Below are positions 26,527 through 37,159 of a stretch of 64,000 nucleotides of DNA, in pieces. The stretch is from Methylobacterium sp. Leaf112 (GTDB taxonomy: Bacteria > Pseudomonadota > Alphaproteobacteria > Rhizobiales > Beijerinckiaceae). The DNA lies in the NCBI RefSeq assembly GCF_001423295.1, contig NZ_LMNG01000001.1, forward strand, positions 423,096 to 487,095, written 5' to 3'. Position 1 is the first letter of the stretch; every line of letters starts with the position of its first letter. The notes under the pieces are model-generated. The model was not told the DNA's origin and searched no databases. It saw only the letters and a program-made list of their open reading frames with translations. Made by a program: the position numbers and the translations under genes.

Positions 26527-28299
26527 TCAGTAGACGTCCTGCTGGTAGCGGTGGGCGCGCTCCAGGGCCGCGACCGCCGCCTCGGCATCGGCCGGGGTGA
26601 GGGCCTTCACTTGCTGATAGGCGCGCACGACGGCGCTGCGCACGTCCTTGGCCATGCGGTTGGCATCGCCGCAGACGTAGAAGCTGGCGCCGCCGTCGAG
26701 CCACGCCACCAACTCCTTGGCGTGATGGTCGATGCGGTCCTGGACGTAGATCTTCTCCGGCTGGTCGCGGGAGAAGGCGACGTCGATCTGCGTGAGCGAC
26801 CCGTCTTCCAGGGCGTCCTGCCATTCGAGTTGATAGAGGAAGTCGTGGGTGAAGTGGCGGTCGCCGAAAAATAGCCACGAGCGTCCGGGAGCTTCCACGG
26901 CGCGGCGCTCCTGCACGAAGGCGCGGAACGGCGCCACGCCGGTGCCGGGGCCGACCATGATGATGTCGGTGGCGGGGTCCTGCGGCAGGCGGAAGTGGCG
27001 GTTCGGCTTCAGCTTCACCCGCAGCTTGGCGCCGTTCTTCACCCGGTCGGCCACGTGGGTCGAGGCGACGCCGGAGCGGGCCCGGCCATGGGTCTCGTAG
27101 CGCACGGCGGCGATGACGAGGTGGACCTCGTCGCCGACTTCCTTGCGCGATGAGGCGATGGAGTAGGCCCGCGGCGGCAGGGGCCGGGTGATGGTGGCGA
27201 GGTGTTCGGCCGTCACCTTAGCCGGGAAGCTCTGGATGAGGTCGATGAGGTGGCGGCCCTCGATCCAGGCCTTGGCCTCGCCGCTGTCGATGAGCTTCTG
27301 CGCCTCGGCATGGCCCGTGGCCTTGGCGAAGCGCTCCACTGTGGTGGCCGACAGGGTGGTGATGTCGCGCTCGGCGAGCAGCGCCCGGCGCAGGGCGTCG
27401 TCGCCGGAGAGCCCCGTCGCGGTCAGGATCTCGTCCACGAGGGCGGGGTCGTTCTCGGGGTAGATCTCGAGGCTGTCGCCCGGCTCGTAGGCCGGCGCGC
27501 CGTCCTCGAATTCGAGGGCGATGTGGATCGTCTCCTTGTCGGAGCGCGACGAGTTCAGGTTCACGTGGTCGACGACCTCGACCACCCGGGGCTCGCGGCT
27601 CGGCTCGGCCTCCTCCTCGTCCTCGGCGGCGCGGGCGGCGAAGTCGACGGCCACAACGTTGTCGGCGCTCGGCGCCGGGGCCAGGGCCTTGAGGGTGTTC
27701 TTGATCCACTCGGCGGCCGGCTTGTCGAAGTCGAGGTCGAGGTCGGCGCGCTCGTACGCGCGCTTGGCCCCGAGCGCCTCGAAGCGGGCATCGAGCGCCT
27801 TCCCGATGGCGCAGAACTCCGCGTAGGAGGTGTCGCCGAGCGCCAGCACGGCGAAATCGATGCCGTCGAGGCGCGGCGCGCCGTCCCCCATGAGTTCGCC
27901 GTAGGCCCGCATGGCCCGGGCCGGGGGCTCGCCCTCGCCCCAGGTCGCCGCGATGGCCACCACGTGCTTCTCGCCCGCGAGCGACGCCACGTCGAGATCG
28001 AAGAAATCCACGATCTTGGGCTTGAACCCGTTCTTGCGGGCGAGTTTGGCGACATCGCTCGCGAGCTTCTCCGAATTGCCGGATTCGCTGGCGAACAGGA
28101 TGGTCAGGGGCTCGGCCGCCTTCGGGGGGGCGGCGGGCGCGGCGGCGGCGGGCTGGCCGCCCGCGGCGTCGAGGCCCGCGAGGAAGCCGGCGAGCCAGGC
28201 CCGCTGGATCGGGGTCGCGGCGCCCAGGACGGCGTCGAGGCTCGCCCGTTCCTTGTCTTCGAACGGGGCCGTGCGGGGGAGGATCGCGTGTCGTGCCAT
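26527..28299 (-). CDS. cysJ: Sulfite reductase (NADPH) flavoprotein alpha-component
   Basis: A 590-residue diflavin reductase supplying electrons from NADPH to CysI. The flavodoxin-like FMN domain (about 62-200) starts LTILFASESGNSEKLA. The FAD domain contains PRAYSIASSRKE (about 375), and the NADPH domain has MVGPGTGVAPFRAFVQER (about 450) and ends with the typical aromatic residue in YQQDVY. It is transcribed toward cysI, 213 bp upstream of it. Four codons upstream lies an alternative ATG (28311). Confidence 0.92.
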   Translation of the reverse strand: MARHAILPRTAPFEDKERASLDAVLGAATPIQRAWLAGFLAGLDAAGGQPAAAAPAAPPKAAEPLTILFASESGNSEKLASDVAKLARKNGFKPKIVDFFDLDVASLAGEKHVVAIAATWGEGEPPARAMRAYGELMGDGAPRLDGIDFAVLALGDTSYAEFCAIGKALDARFEALGAKRAYERADLDLDFDKPAAEWIKNTLKALAPAPSADNVVAVDFAARAAEDEEEAEPSREPRVVEVVDHVNLNSSRSDKETIHIALEFEDGAPAYEPGDSLEIYPENDPALVDEILTATGLSGDDALRRALLAERDITTLSATTVERFAKATGHAEAQKLIDSGEAKAWIEGRHLIDLIQSFPAKVTAEHLATITRPLPPRAYSIASSRKEVGDEVHLVIAAVRYETHGRARSGVASTHVADRVKNGAKLRVKLKPNRHFRLPQDPATDIIMVGPGTGVAPFRAFVQERRAVEAPGRSWLFFGDRHFTHDFLYQLEWQDALEDGSLTQIDVAFSRDQPEKIYVQDRIDHHAKELVAWLDGGASFYVCGDANRMAKDVRSAVVRAYQQVKALTPADAEAAVAALERAHRYQQDVY

Positions 28300-28422
28300 T
28301 GGGAAAGCCATGTCGTCCTGAGCGGCCGCGCTGCCAACGGAATGTCCGTTTTACAGAACGACGTCACGGTAGAAGGAGCTGCCTGCGGTTGCGCCGCAAA
28401 ACAGAAGTTCGTTCTCTTGTGC

Positions 28423-28977
28423 CTATTCCCCCGCAACCACCGACAGCGTCGGCACGAAGCGTCCGCTGGCCGGTGGAGCCGGCAGGGGCAGGGCGGTGGT
28501 GGACTTCACCTTCTCCATGGCGAAGCGCGATGTCACGTTCTTCAACGGCAGCGTCGCGATGAGATGCTTATAGAAGGTGTCGTAGGCGCGCATATCGGCC
28601 ACGACGACGCGCAGCATGTAGTCCACATCCCCGGCCATGCGGTAGAATTCCAGCACCTCCGGCATGGCCGAGACGGTCTCGGCGAAGCGCTCCAGCCACT
28701 CGCGGGAATGGTCTGCGGTCTCGATGGAGACGAACACCGTCAGGCCGAGGCCGAGTTTCACGGGATCGAGCACGGCGACGCGCCGGTCGATGACCCCATC
28801 GGCCTCCAGGCGCTGGATGCGCTTCCAGCACGGGGTCTGCGACAGGCCGACCCGCTCGCCGATGGTGGCGATGGAGAGCGTGGCGTCGTGCTGCAACAGC
28901 CCGAGGATCTTCAGATCGATCGCATCCAAGGTGGCCTCGTGTCGGTTCCGGGATCGGCGCGGCGTGCGGACGAGCAC
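28423..28977 (-). CDS. Lrp/AsnC family transcriptional regulator
   Basis: Up to 184 residues. The helix-turn-helix (DAIDLKILGLLQHDATLSIATIGERVG then LSQTPCWKRIQRLEADGVI) is Lrp-like, and the RAM ligand domain follows (EVLEFYRMAGDVDYMLRVVV). The start is uncertain: a GTG at 28977 gives the full length, while a TTG at 28929 preceded by GAGG begins exactly at the family N-terminus. It sits between cysJ and the divergent cysHDN operon, so control of sulfate assimilation by a sulfur or amino acid effector is likely, but this is inference. Confidence 0.87.
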   Translation of the reverse strand: MLVRTPRRSRNRHEATLDAIDLKILGLLQHDATLSIATIGERVGLSQTPCWKRIQRLEADGVIDRRVAVLDPVKLGLGLTVFVSIETADHSREWLERFAETVSAMPEVLEFYRMAGDVDYMLRVVVADMRAYDTFYKHLIATLPLKNVTSRFAMEKVKSTTALPLPAPPASGRFVPTLSVVAGE

Positions 28978-29157
28978 GGCGCACGACCCTTATGAGAAGG
29001 ATCTTTCCTTGTCAGGCAACCATGACGGGATCGGGCCGTTGGCCGATCGCACCGCCCACAGGGCCGGGATGTCCGGCACGCAGGCTGTGATGCCTTGACA
29101 GCGTTCGTTATAGCGAACATTTCAATCGTCAGACAAGCGGACATTCCGAACACCGTC

Positions 29158-29955
29158 ATGAGCTTTCCCCTGGAACACGCGGCGCGCGCCCTCGCCGACG
29201 GCATGGCCGGCCTCGACCTCAAGGGCCGCATCGCCCTCATCGAGGCGACGGTACCGGGCCGCCTCGTCTTCACCACGAGCCTCGGCATCGAGGATCAGGC
29301 CCTGACGCACGCGCTGGCGATGAACAAGGGTCGTACCGAGATCGTCACCCTCGACACCGGCCGGCTCTACCCCGAGACCTACGACACCTGGACCGAGACC
29401 GAATCGGCCTACGGCATCCGCATCCAGGCCTACGCGCCGGAGCGCGAGGCCGAGGAGCGCTTCGTGCGGGAGGAGGGGATCAACGGCTTTCGCCAGTCGG
29501 TGTCCGCGCGGCAGGCCTGCTGCGGCTTCCGCAAGGTCGAGCCCCTGGGGCGGGCGCTCGCGGGCGCCGCCGGGTGGCTGACGGGCCTGCGCGCCGGGCA
29601 ATCGGCCAATCGGGCCGACACGCCGCTGGCCGAGGCCGACGAGGCCCGCGACCTCATCAAGATCAATCCCCTGGCTGATTGGAGCCGGACGGATGTCGAC
29701 CGGTTCGTGGCCGACAACTACATCCCCTACAACGTCCTGCACGATCGCGGCTTTCCCTCCATCGGCTGCGCCCCCTGCACCCGCGCCATCAAGGTCGGCG
29801 AGGACGAGCGTGCCGGCCGCTGGTGGTGGGAGCAGGCCTCGAAGAAGGAATGCGGTTTGCACATCCACGCCCCAGAGGCCGACGTTCAGCCTGGCCAGGA
29901 GCCGGCGGCATTCGAAACCCCGACCCACACGAACGCCCCGGAGATGGCCCGATGA
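29158..29955 (+). CDS. cysH: APS-type (phospho)adenylylsulfate reductase
   Basis: A 265-residue thiol-dependent reductase giving sulfite and [20 protein letters not shown] is the P-loop-like SxGxxD region. Two cysteine pairs, [12 protein letters not shown] (about 119-130) and [22 protein letters not shown] (about 204), are the 4Fe-4S ligands of bacterial APS reductases, absent from enterobacterial PAPS reductases. The C-terminal KKECGLH holds the catalytic Cys. The ATG at 29158 is used. It overlaps cysD by 4 bp-scale (stop TGA inside ATGA), so cysH-cysD-cysN is one operon. Confidence 0.93.
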   Translation: MSFPLEHAARALADGMAGLDLKGRIALIEATVPGRLVFTTSLGIEDQALTHALAMNKGRTEIVTLDTGRLYPETYDTWTETESAYGIRIQAYAPEREAEERFVREEGINGFRQSVSARQACCGFRKVEPLGRALAGAAGWLTGLRAGQSANRADTPLAEADEARDLIKINPLADWSRTDVDRFVADNYIPYNVLHDRGFPSIGCAPCTRAIKVGEDERAGRWWWEQASKKECGLHIHAPEADVQPGQEPAAFETPTHTNAPEMAR

Positions 29956-30881
29956 GCGCCGCCCTCGCAGCCACCCGCGCCGAGCGCCTCACCCACCTGC
30001 AGCGCCTGGAGGCCGAGAGCATCCACATCATGCGGGAGACCGTCGCCGAGACGGAGAACCCGGTGATGCTCTACTCCATCGGCAAGGATTCCTCGGTGCT
30101 GCTGCACCTGGCCCTGAAGGCGTTCGCGCCCGGCCGCCTGCCGTTTCCCCTGATGCACATCGACACGACGTGGAAGTTCAAGGAGATGATCGCGTTTCGC
30201 GATCAGCGGGCCAAGGATCTGGGGCTCGACCTCATCGTCCACACGAATCAGGAGGGTCTGGCGCGCGGCGTCGGTCCCATCAGCCACGGGTCGGAAGTCC
30301 ACACCGACGTGATGAAGACGCAAGGGCTGCGGCAGGCGCTCGACAAGCATAAGTTCGACGCGGCCTTCGGCGGCGCGCGCCGCGACGAGGAGGCGAGCCG
30401 GGCCAAGGAGCGCATCTTCTCGCTCCGTACGGCCCAGCACCGCTGGGACCCCAAGCGCCAGCGCGCCGAGCCGTGGCACGTCTACAACCTGCGCAAGAAG
30501 CGCGGCGAGTCCCTGCGGGTGTTCCCGATCTCGAATTGGACCGAGCTCGACGTCTGGCTCTACATCGAGCAGGAAAACATCCCGATCGTGCCGCTCTACT
30601 TCGCCAAGCCCCGCCCGGTGGTGGAGCGCGACGGCCAGCTCATCCTCGTCGACGACGACCGCCTGCCCCTCGAGCCCGGCGAGACCCCGAAGGACATCTC
30701 CGTCCGCTTCCGGACGCTCGGGGATTATCCTCTCACGGGCGCCGTCGAGAGCGACGCCGCGACCCTGCCCGAGATCATCGGCGAAACCCTGGCCGCCCGC
30801 ACCTCGGAACGCCAGGGCCGGGTCATCGACAAGGACGGGTCCGGCGCCATGGAGCGCAAGAAGCAGGAGGGCTATTTCTAA
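29952..30881 (+). CDS. cysD: Sulfate adenylyltransferase subunit 2
   Basis: A 309-residue ATP sulfurylase small subunit that forms APS from sulfate and ATP, driven by GTP hydrolysis in Cys[20 protein letters not shown] (about 36-54) is the PP-loop motif, and [18 protein letters not shown] (about 138-155) the conserved arginine-rich loop; it ends [10 protein letters not shown] as is typical. It overlaps cysH by 4 bp and ends 1 bp before the cysN start. Confidence 0.95.
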   Translation: MSAALAATRAERLTHLQRLEAESIHIMRETVAETENPVMLYSIGKDSSVLLHLALKAFAPGRLPFPLMHIDTTWKFKEMIAFRDQRAKDLGLDLIVHTNQEGLARGVGPISHGSEVHTDVMKTQGLRQALDKHKFDAAFGGARRDEEASRAKERIFSLRTAQHRWDPKRQRAEPWHVYNLRKKRGESLRVFPISNWTELDVWLYIEQENIPIVPLYFAKPRPVVERDGQLILVDDDRLPLEPGETPKDISVRFRTLGDYPLTGAVESDAATLPEIIGETLAARTSERQGRVIDKDGSGAMERKKQEGYF

Positions 30882-30882
30882 G

Positions 30883-32289
30883 ATGACCATCCATCAATCG
30901 CCCGAGGCCTTCGGCTATGACAGCTTCCTCGCCGCCCATCAGAGCAAGGAGGTGCTGCGCTTCATCACCTGCGGTTCGGTGGACGACGGCAAGTCGACCC
31001 TGATCGGCCGGCTCCTGCACGACACCAAGCAGATCTTCGACGATCAGGTCACCGCCCTGCAGCGCGATTCGCGCAAGCACGGGACGCAAGGGGCCGAGAT
31101 CGACCTCGCGCTCCTCGTCGACGGTCTCCAGGCCGAGCGCGAGCAGGGCATCACCATCGACGTCGCCTACCGGTTCTTCTCCACCGACAAGCGCTCGTTC
31201 ATCGTCGCCGACACCCCCGGCCACGAGCAGTACACCCGCAACATGGCCACCGGCGCTTCCACGGCGGACGTGGCCGTGATCCTCGTCGATGCGCGTCAGG
31301 GTCTGACCCGGCAGACGCGCCGCCACGCGCTCCTCGTCTCGCTGCTGGGCATCAAGCGGGTCGCCCTCGCCGTCAACAAGATGGACCTCGTCGGCTGGTC
31401 GCAGGACAAGTTCGCGGCCATCACTCAGGCGTTCGACGCCTTCGCGGCACCCCTCGGCTTCACGGAAGTCCGGGCGATTCCGCTCTCGGCCAAGAACGGC
31501 GACAACGTCGTGCTGCCGGGCGCCGCCGTGCCCTGGTACACGGGCACGCCGCTGCTGCAGTACCTCGAAGAGGTGCCCGTGCGCGTCGAGGAGCAGGCGG
31601 CGCCGTTCCGCATGGCGGTGCAGTGGGTCAACCGGCCGAACTCCGAGTTCCGGGGCTTCGCCGGCCTCATCGCCAGCGGCCGCGTCGCCCCCGGCGACAG
31701 CGTCGTCATCGCACCCTCGAACCGCACCTCCACCATCGCCCGGATCTACACCGCCGACGGTGACCTGCCGCACGCGGTGGAGGGCCAGTCCGTGACCCTC
31801 GTGCTGGCCGACGAGGTCGATGCCTCGCGCGGCGCCGTCATCGCGGCGGCCTCCGCGCCGATCCGCGTCACCGACAGTCTCGACGCCCGCCTGTTCTGGG
31901 CCGCCGAGACCGAGCTGAACCAGGGCGCGACCCTGCTCGCCAAGATCGGCACCGTCACGGTCAACGCCGTGGTCAGCACCATCCGCAGCCGCCTCGATCC
32001 CGAGACGGGGCAGGCCGAGCCCGTGACCCGGCTCGTCGCCAACGACATCGGTGACGTCACCCTGACCCTCGACCGGCCGGTGCCGGTGGACGCCTACGCG
32101 CAGAACCGCGACACCGGCGGCTTCATCCTCATCGACCGCGAGACCACGGACACGGCGGCGTTGGGTCTCGTCCAGGCGGCGTCCTCCGCCCCGAAGCCGG
32201 CGGAGACCAACGTCGCCGAATCCGAGCCCTTCGAACCCGTCAAGTCCGGCGGCCTGCTCTCCGGCATCAAGCGCCTGTTCGGCGGCTGA
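30883..32289 (+). CDS. cysN: Sulfate adenylyltransferase subunit 1 (GTPase), no kinase domain
   Basis: A 468-residue GTPase activating CysD. FITCGSVDDGKSTLIGRLLHD (G1, about 27-47), ADTPGHEQYTRNM (G3) and NKMDLVG (G4) are present, followed by two EF-Tu-like beta domains. The protein stops without the roughly 170-residue APS kinase (CysC) domain often fused in rhizobial-type CysNC. That agrees with the APS-type reductase upstream. A strong hairpin follows the stop. Confidence 0.95.
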   Translation: MTIHQSPEAFGYDSFLAAHQSKEVLRFITCGSVDDGKSTLIGRLLHDTKQIFDDQVTALQRDSRKHGTQGAEIDLALLVDGLQAEREQGITIDVAYRFFSTDKRSFIVADTPGHEQYTRNMATGASTADVAVILVDARQGLTRQTRRHALLVSLLGIKRVALAVNKMDLVGWSQDKFAAITQAFDAFAAPLGFTEVRAIPLSAKNGDNVVLPGAAVPWYTGTPLLQYLEEVPVRVEEQAAPFRMAVQWVNRPNSEFRGFAGLIASGRVAPGDSVVIAPSNRTSTIARIYTADGDLPHAVEGQSVTLVLADEVDASRGAVIAAASAPIRVTDSLDARLFWAAETELNQGATLLAKIGTVTVNAVVSTIRSRLDPETGQAEPVTRLVANDIGDVTLTLDRPVPVDAYAQNRDTGGFILIDRETTDTAALGLVQAASSAPKPAETNVAESEPFEPVKSGGLLSGIKRLFGG

Positions 32290-32312
32290 TCCTTCGGCCC
32301 GACCCGCCCTCG

Positions 32313-32342
32313 CGCCGCCGTCCCCTTGCGGGGGCGGCGGCG
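32313..32342 (+). terminator. GC-rich hairpin after cysHDN
   Basis: CGCCGCCGTCCCC pairs with GGGGGCGGCGGCG across a TTGC loop, 24 bp after the cysN stop. It has no strong T run, which is usual in GC-rich genomes. Confidence 0.6.
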
Positions 32343-32428
32343 TTGTCGTGCCGGAGGGTGACGGGCGCGGCGGCGATGTGCGACACGGCTGACCCCGTCG
32401 TCCATCAAAGGATCGGTTTGTAGGAAAA

Positions 32429-33118
32429 ATGGCGAAATTTCACTTCGTCGAGGATTACGAGCGCTACGTCGCCGACCTGATTCGGCAGCATCCCATCGAC
32501 ACGGCCATGAGTCTGGCGGTCGGCGGCTCGTACGCGAGCGTCGGCGCCATCGAGTGCGAGATCCTGCTGCACGCCGGCCTGGAGCCCGGCATGGCGGTGG
32601 TCGATCTCGGCTGTGGCAGCGGACGCCTCGCCGTGGCCCTCGCAGACCGGATCGCGGTCGGCTATCTCGGCCTCGACGTGGTGCCGGCCCTCCTCGACTA
32701 CGCGCGGTCGCGAACGCCGCGGGCCTACAGGTTCGTCCTCAACCGCGCCCTGTCCCTGCCCGTCGAGGCGGCGTCGGTGGATGTGCTGTGTGCCTTCAGC
32801 GTGTTCACCCACCTTCTGCACGCCGAGACCTACCTCTACCTTGAGGATGCCCACCGGGCCCTGCGTCCCGGCGGCCGCGTGGTGCTCTCGTTCCTCGAAT
32901 TCGCGATCCCCGACCATTGGGCGGTGTTCGACAAGACCGTGCAGGCCCAACGCGCCAGCACGGTGCCCCACCTCAACCAGTTCATCGAGCGCAACCAGAT
33001 CACCGTCTGGTCCCAGCGCCTCGGCTATGCGCACGTGGCGTTCATCGACGGCAACACCGCGCCCTGGCCTTCGGGCGAGCCGCTCGGGCAGTCCATCGCG
33101 ATTCTCACCAAGGGGTGA
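32429..33118 (+). CDS. Class I SAM-dependent methyltransferase
   Basis: A 229-residue methyltransferase. VVDLGCGSGRLAVALAD (about residues 56-72) is motif I for S-adenosylmethionine. LSLPVEAASVDVLCAFSVF is the motif II-III region, and LRPGGRVVLSFLEF the post-motif strand. The C-terminal part has an unusual NQFIERNQITVWSQRLGY segment; the substrate is unknown. It stands alone between cysN and the antitoxin locus. Confidence 0.85.
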   Translation: MAKFHFVEDYERYVADLIRQHPIDTAMSLAVGGSYASVGAIECEILLHAGLEPGMAVVDLGCGSGRLAVALADRIAVGYLGLDVVPALLDYARSRTPRAYRFVLNRALSLPVEAASVDVLCAFSVFTHLLHAETYLYLEDAHRALRPGGRVVLSFLEFAIPDHWAVFDKTVQAQRASTVPHLNQFIERNQITVWSQRLGYAHVAFIDGNTAPWPSGEPLGQSIAILTKG

Positions 33119-33152
33119 AACTTCGAGCCCCTTGCAGTTCCCGACGTTGTCG

Positions 33153-33458
33153 TCAGGCCGGCTGAGCGTCTTCTGCGGACGCGCTGTCGAGGCGGATATG
33201 CAACGTGGCACCCGTCGCGTCGGCGAAGCGGCGGAGCGAGGTTGTTGTGGGGGCGGATTTCCCACTCTCCCACCGCGCGACCATGGCCTGGGACGTGCCG
33301 ATACGCTGGGCGACTTCCGCCTGGGAGAGGCGCGCGCGATGACGGGCCTCGGCCATGGCGAATGCCAGGTCCATCACCGGCGATACTGCGTCCCGCGCGG
33401 CCCGGTAGTCCGGCTCGGCATTCCACCGTTCGCGGATGGTCTTGAACGGAATCGCCAT
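33153..33458 (-). CDS. higA: HigA-type helix-turn-helix antitoxin
   Basis: A 101-residue Xre-family protein. The HTH (about residues 40-85) reads RLSQAEVAQRIGTSQAMVAR then WESGKSAPTTTSLRRFADAT, followed by LHIRL, as in HigA antitoxins of HigBA-2-type modules. Normally it neutralises the HigB RNase and represses its operon. The ATG at 33458 overlaps the stop of the upstream toxin frame (TGATG). The reading frame is intact, whereas the toxin is degenerate. Confidence 0.87.
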   Translation of the reverse strand: MAIPFKTIRERWNAEPDYRAARDAVSPVMDLAFAMAEARHRARLSQAEVAQRIGTSQAMVARWESGKSAPTTTSLRRFADATGATLHIRLDSASAEDAQPA

Positions 33459-33604
33459 CACACCACGCCTTTCGCTCGCTCTTCGGCCAGATCCAGCCAC
33501 CGCTCGGTGTTTTCTGGGTCTTCTTCATGAAAGCGGCCACGATCACGACGCGCTTGCCGGTCCGCGGCGACGCCCTTGTCGAGGATATCGACTGTCCAGC
33601 TCAT
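33458..33604 (-). pseudogene. higB: HigB-type toxin remnant (deleted and frameshifted)
   Basis: The present frame encodes only 48 residues. It begins MSWTVDILDKGVAAD, a standard HigB N-terminus, and ends ERWLDLAEERAKGVV, a standard C-terminus. Between them the toxin core is missing. The next HigB segment, GKRVVIVAAFMKKTQKTP, is still encoded but in another frame, and the frame is then regained by a second shift. A full toxin is about 115 residues, so roughly 60 residues are deleted. The gene is thus almost certainly inactive. It is directly coupled to higA and directly preceded by the 14-bp repeat array. Confidence 0.8.
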
Positions 33605-34985
<1,381 letters not shown>

Positions 34986-35440
34986 CCATCGCCGGCCGCC
35001 TCGCGCCCGGGGCTCCTGCGGCGCGGGGACCAATTGCCGGCTCCCGGTCCGGCGCCTACATCGACACTCCCTGCCGCCGATGCGTTCGATGGTTTCGCGG
35101 ACCCGCTCGGGCCTCGCATGGTGGCGGGGCCTGTCGTGACGGGGCGGTGCGGACCAGTTCTCTGCACCGTTCCTGTGAGGCCTAGTGGGCCGGGTTGCGG
35201 CAGGCGTGTCACGGATGCGGGGAACAGGAACCGCGGCCGTGGCGCAAGGCCCACCCTTTTCACCGCGTCCCGCTCCGTCCGTTGCTGCCCGTCCGGTGTT
35301 TGGCCGCCGAGACCGTGTGCGGCCCGATCCGGGACGGTGAGCCGGGGCGGACGGGGCGGTTCGTTAACGCTCGCCGGTGAAGATGCTCCAAGGCCGGGGA
35401 ACCGGTCGCGTGCCACCGCGTAGCTTCGGGCCTGACCACA
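34986..35440. other. 455-bp stretch without a recognised gene
   Basis: GC-rich and with no open frame that looks coding on either strand. No repeat or RNA structure was recognised. The last 60 bp must hold the promoter of the following small gene. Confidence 0.5.
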
Positions 35441-35728
35441 ATGAGACGCCTCCTCACGGGTGGCATCAAGGCGATCCTCGCCATCGCCGCGCTCTCCACC
35501 GCCGCCCATTGGACCATGCGCCTGCAGCGCGAGCCCTCGCCCCGGCCCGTGGCGGCGCTTCCCGATCCGGTGACCACCGGCTCCATCGACGCGCGAAAGT
35601 CCGTCGCGGGCCCGGCCGCCGCGTCGGCGGACGTGAACCGCGGTCTCGACCAGCGCCGCCTGTCGGAACTGTTCGCCGGCACCGCACCCGAAAAGGCCAA
35701 GGTGCAGAAGGCCGCCGTCAAACGCTGA
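35441..35728 (+). CDS. Hypothetical single-pass membrane or secreted protein
   Basis: A 95-residue protein with an N-terminal hydrophobic segment (GGIKAILAIAALSTAAHW, about 7-24) serving as anchor or uncleaved signal. A Pro/Ala-rich tail contains the motif PDPVTTGSI, a common linker in alphaproteobacterial envelope proteins. Function unknown. Confidence 0.6.
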   Translation: MRRLLTGGIKAILAIAALSTAAHWTMRLQREPSPRPVAALPDPVTTGSIDARKSVAGPAAASADVNRGLDQRRLSELFAGTAPEKAKVQKAAVKR

Positions 35729-35835
35729 CGGGACTTCCGCAGGGGCGCGCCGCTGCGACCGCGACGACCACGTTTCCGGAACCCTCCGCCCGGGGCATGT
35801 GTTGGTCAGCGCATTCCCATCGCAGGAGAGTCCGC

Positions 35836-36054
35836 ATGGCCAACCCCGGCCTACCGATCCCCGAACCCTTGCCCGGCGGCATTCCGGGCGACCTGCCGGC
35901 GCCCCCGCCGCCCGACGAGCAGCCGGATATCGGCCCCACCGGTCCGCGTACGCCCTATCCGGTCAACGATCCGGGCATCGACGAGCCGACGGGTCCGGGG
36001 TCCGAGCCGGATTACCTGCCCGGTGGCCCGACCGATCCCGGCGTCCGGATGTAA
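35836..36054 (+). CDS. Small proline/glycine-rich hypothetical protein
   Basis: A 72-residue protein made almost wholly of Pro, Gly, Asp and Glu (e.g. PEPLPGGIPGDLPAPPPPDE), with no hydrophobic core, so probably disordered. The ATG at 35836 is preceded by CAGGAGAG at good spacing, which supports translation. Unknown function. Confidence 0.55.
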   Translation: MANPGLPIPEPLPGGIPGDLPAPPPPDEQPDIGPTGPRTPYPVNDPGIDEPTGPGSEPDYLPGGPTDPGVRM

Positions 36055-36062
36055 CCGTCCGC

Positions 36063-36449
36063 TCAATGATCCCCGTGCGAGGCACGCACGTCGCGCGGGG
36101 CACTGAGGATTTCCGAGAGGCTCGTCACCACGTGGCGGGCCTCTTCGTCCGTCAGGCGCAGCTGGAACGGCGGCAATGCCCCGGCCTGGAGGGCGACCAC
36201 GGCCTGCCCCTGCTCGTCCGTCCCCACCTCGATGGCCGAGGAGGTCACGTCGAGCATCGCCAAGTCCTCGTCCAGCTCCTCCGGCCCGTCGGTGTCGTCG
36301 GGCTCGTCGATGGCCGTGAGGAGATGGCCGACGGCCCGCACCAGGGCGCGGGCGGCACGCGCATCCATCACCACCGCCGTCGCCTGGTCGTCCTTCTGGA
36401 AGGAAAGCTGGATGTTCGCGCCTTCGAGGGAAACCGAGATGCCCGCCAT
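36063..36449 (-). CDS. Hypothetical cytoplasmic protein
   Basis: A 128-residue acidic protein starting MAGISVSLEGANIQLSFQKD. It has a central Asp/Glu-rich stretch (IDEPDDTDGPEELDED) and a C-terminal helix (LTDEEARHVVTSLSEIL). No family recognised. The ATG at 36449 is preferred over an upstream in-frame start because residues before it look non-coding. Confidence 0.6.
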   Translation of the reverse strand: MAGISVSLEGANIQLSFQKDDQATAVVMDARAARALVRAVGHLLTAIDEPDDTDGPEELDEDLAMLDVTSSAIEVGTDEQGQAVVALQAGALPPFQLRLTDEEARHVVTSLSEILSAPRDVRASHGDH

Positions 36450-36919
36450 GAACCGCCTAACTGCCTCGTCACCGAACCGCCCCCGCCCATTCCGGTCCGC
36501 GAAACTCCCACGGGCGAGGCGGGACGCGGCGGAGATGGGCATCGACGGCGCTCAAGAGTGCCTTACAAAATCCCCGTCCGCCACCGGTGCGCGCGTTGGG
36601 CGCGGCGGAGCGGAAGGCGTTTCGGAAAGGGACACTAACTGCCTGGACCCGAACCCTTATATGCACCGGGACGCCCGGGAATCCCAGCGGTCGGCGCCAT
36701 TGCCGCAGGCCATTCGAAGGCATCCGTGAGCCGGCACGCCTTGTTGCGGCCGCATGAACCGACTACATATCTCATCAGCGGGTTTCGGTGAGCCGGGCGC
36801 TTGTACACCCAAGCGTTTCACGTCCTGCTGATCCCCGTCAGGACGTTTTGAAGAGGATCTACGTTGCCGTATCCCCAGGATCCGGTGGCCAGATCGACGA
36901 ACGATACGAGGATCTATTC
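36450..36919. other. Leader and promoter region of the cold-shock gene
   Basis: 470 bp with no convincing gene. The part from about 36730 is less GC-rich than its surroundings and probably contains the promoter and a long 5' leader for the cold-shock gene. Long leaders are common for cold-shock genes, but no specific element was identified. Confidence 0.4.
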
Positions 36920-37129
36920 GTGAATACCGGCACTGTTAAGTGGTTCAACGAGACCAAGGGCTACGGCTTCATTCAGCCTGACGATGGCGGCAAGGACGTT
37001 TTCGTCCACATTTCCGCCGTCGAGCGTGCAGGCATGCGCAACCTCATCGAGGGCCAGAAGATCTCTTACGAGATCCAGACGGACAAGCGCAGCGGCAAGG
37101 ACTCGGCTGGTAACCTCCAGGCGGCCTGA
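36920..37129 (+). CDS. cspA: Cold-shock domain protein (CspA family)
   Basis: A 69-residue OB-fold RNA/DNA-binding protein. [20 protein letters not shown] contains RNP1 (KGYGFI), and [14 protein letters not shown] contains RNP2 (VFVHI). The C-terminus ends in the usual [12 protein letters not shown]. Translation most likely starts at a GTG (36920), since the family N-terminus MNTGTVKWF fits exactly and ACGAGGA precedes it; there is no ATG nearby in frame. It acts as an RNA chaperone. Confidence 0.93.
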   Translation: MNTGTVKWFNETKGYGFIQPDDGGKDVFVHISAVERAGMRNLIEGQKISYEIQTDKRSGKDSAGNLQAA

Positions 37130-37138
37130 CGCCCTCGG

Positions 37139-37159
37139 CGCCAGCCCTCGGGGCTGGCG
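37139..37159 (+). terminator. Hairpin after the cold-shock gene
   Basis: CGCCAGCCC and GGGCTGGCG form a perfect 9-bp stem with a TCG loop, 10 bp after the stop. No T run follows. Confidence 0.6.
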
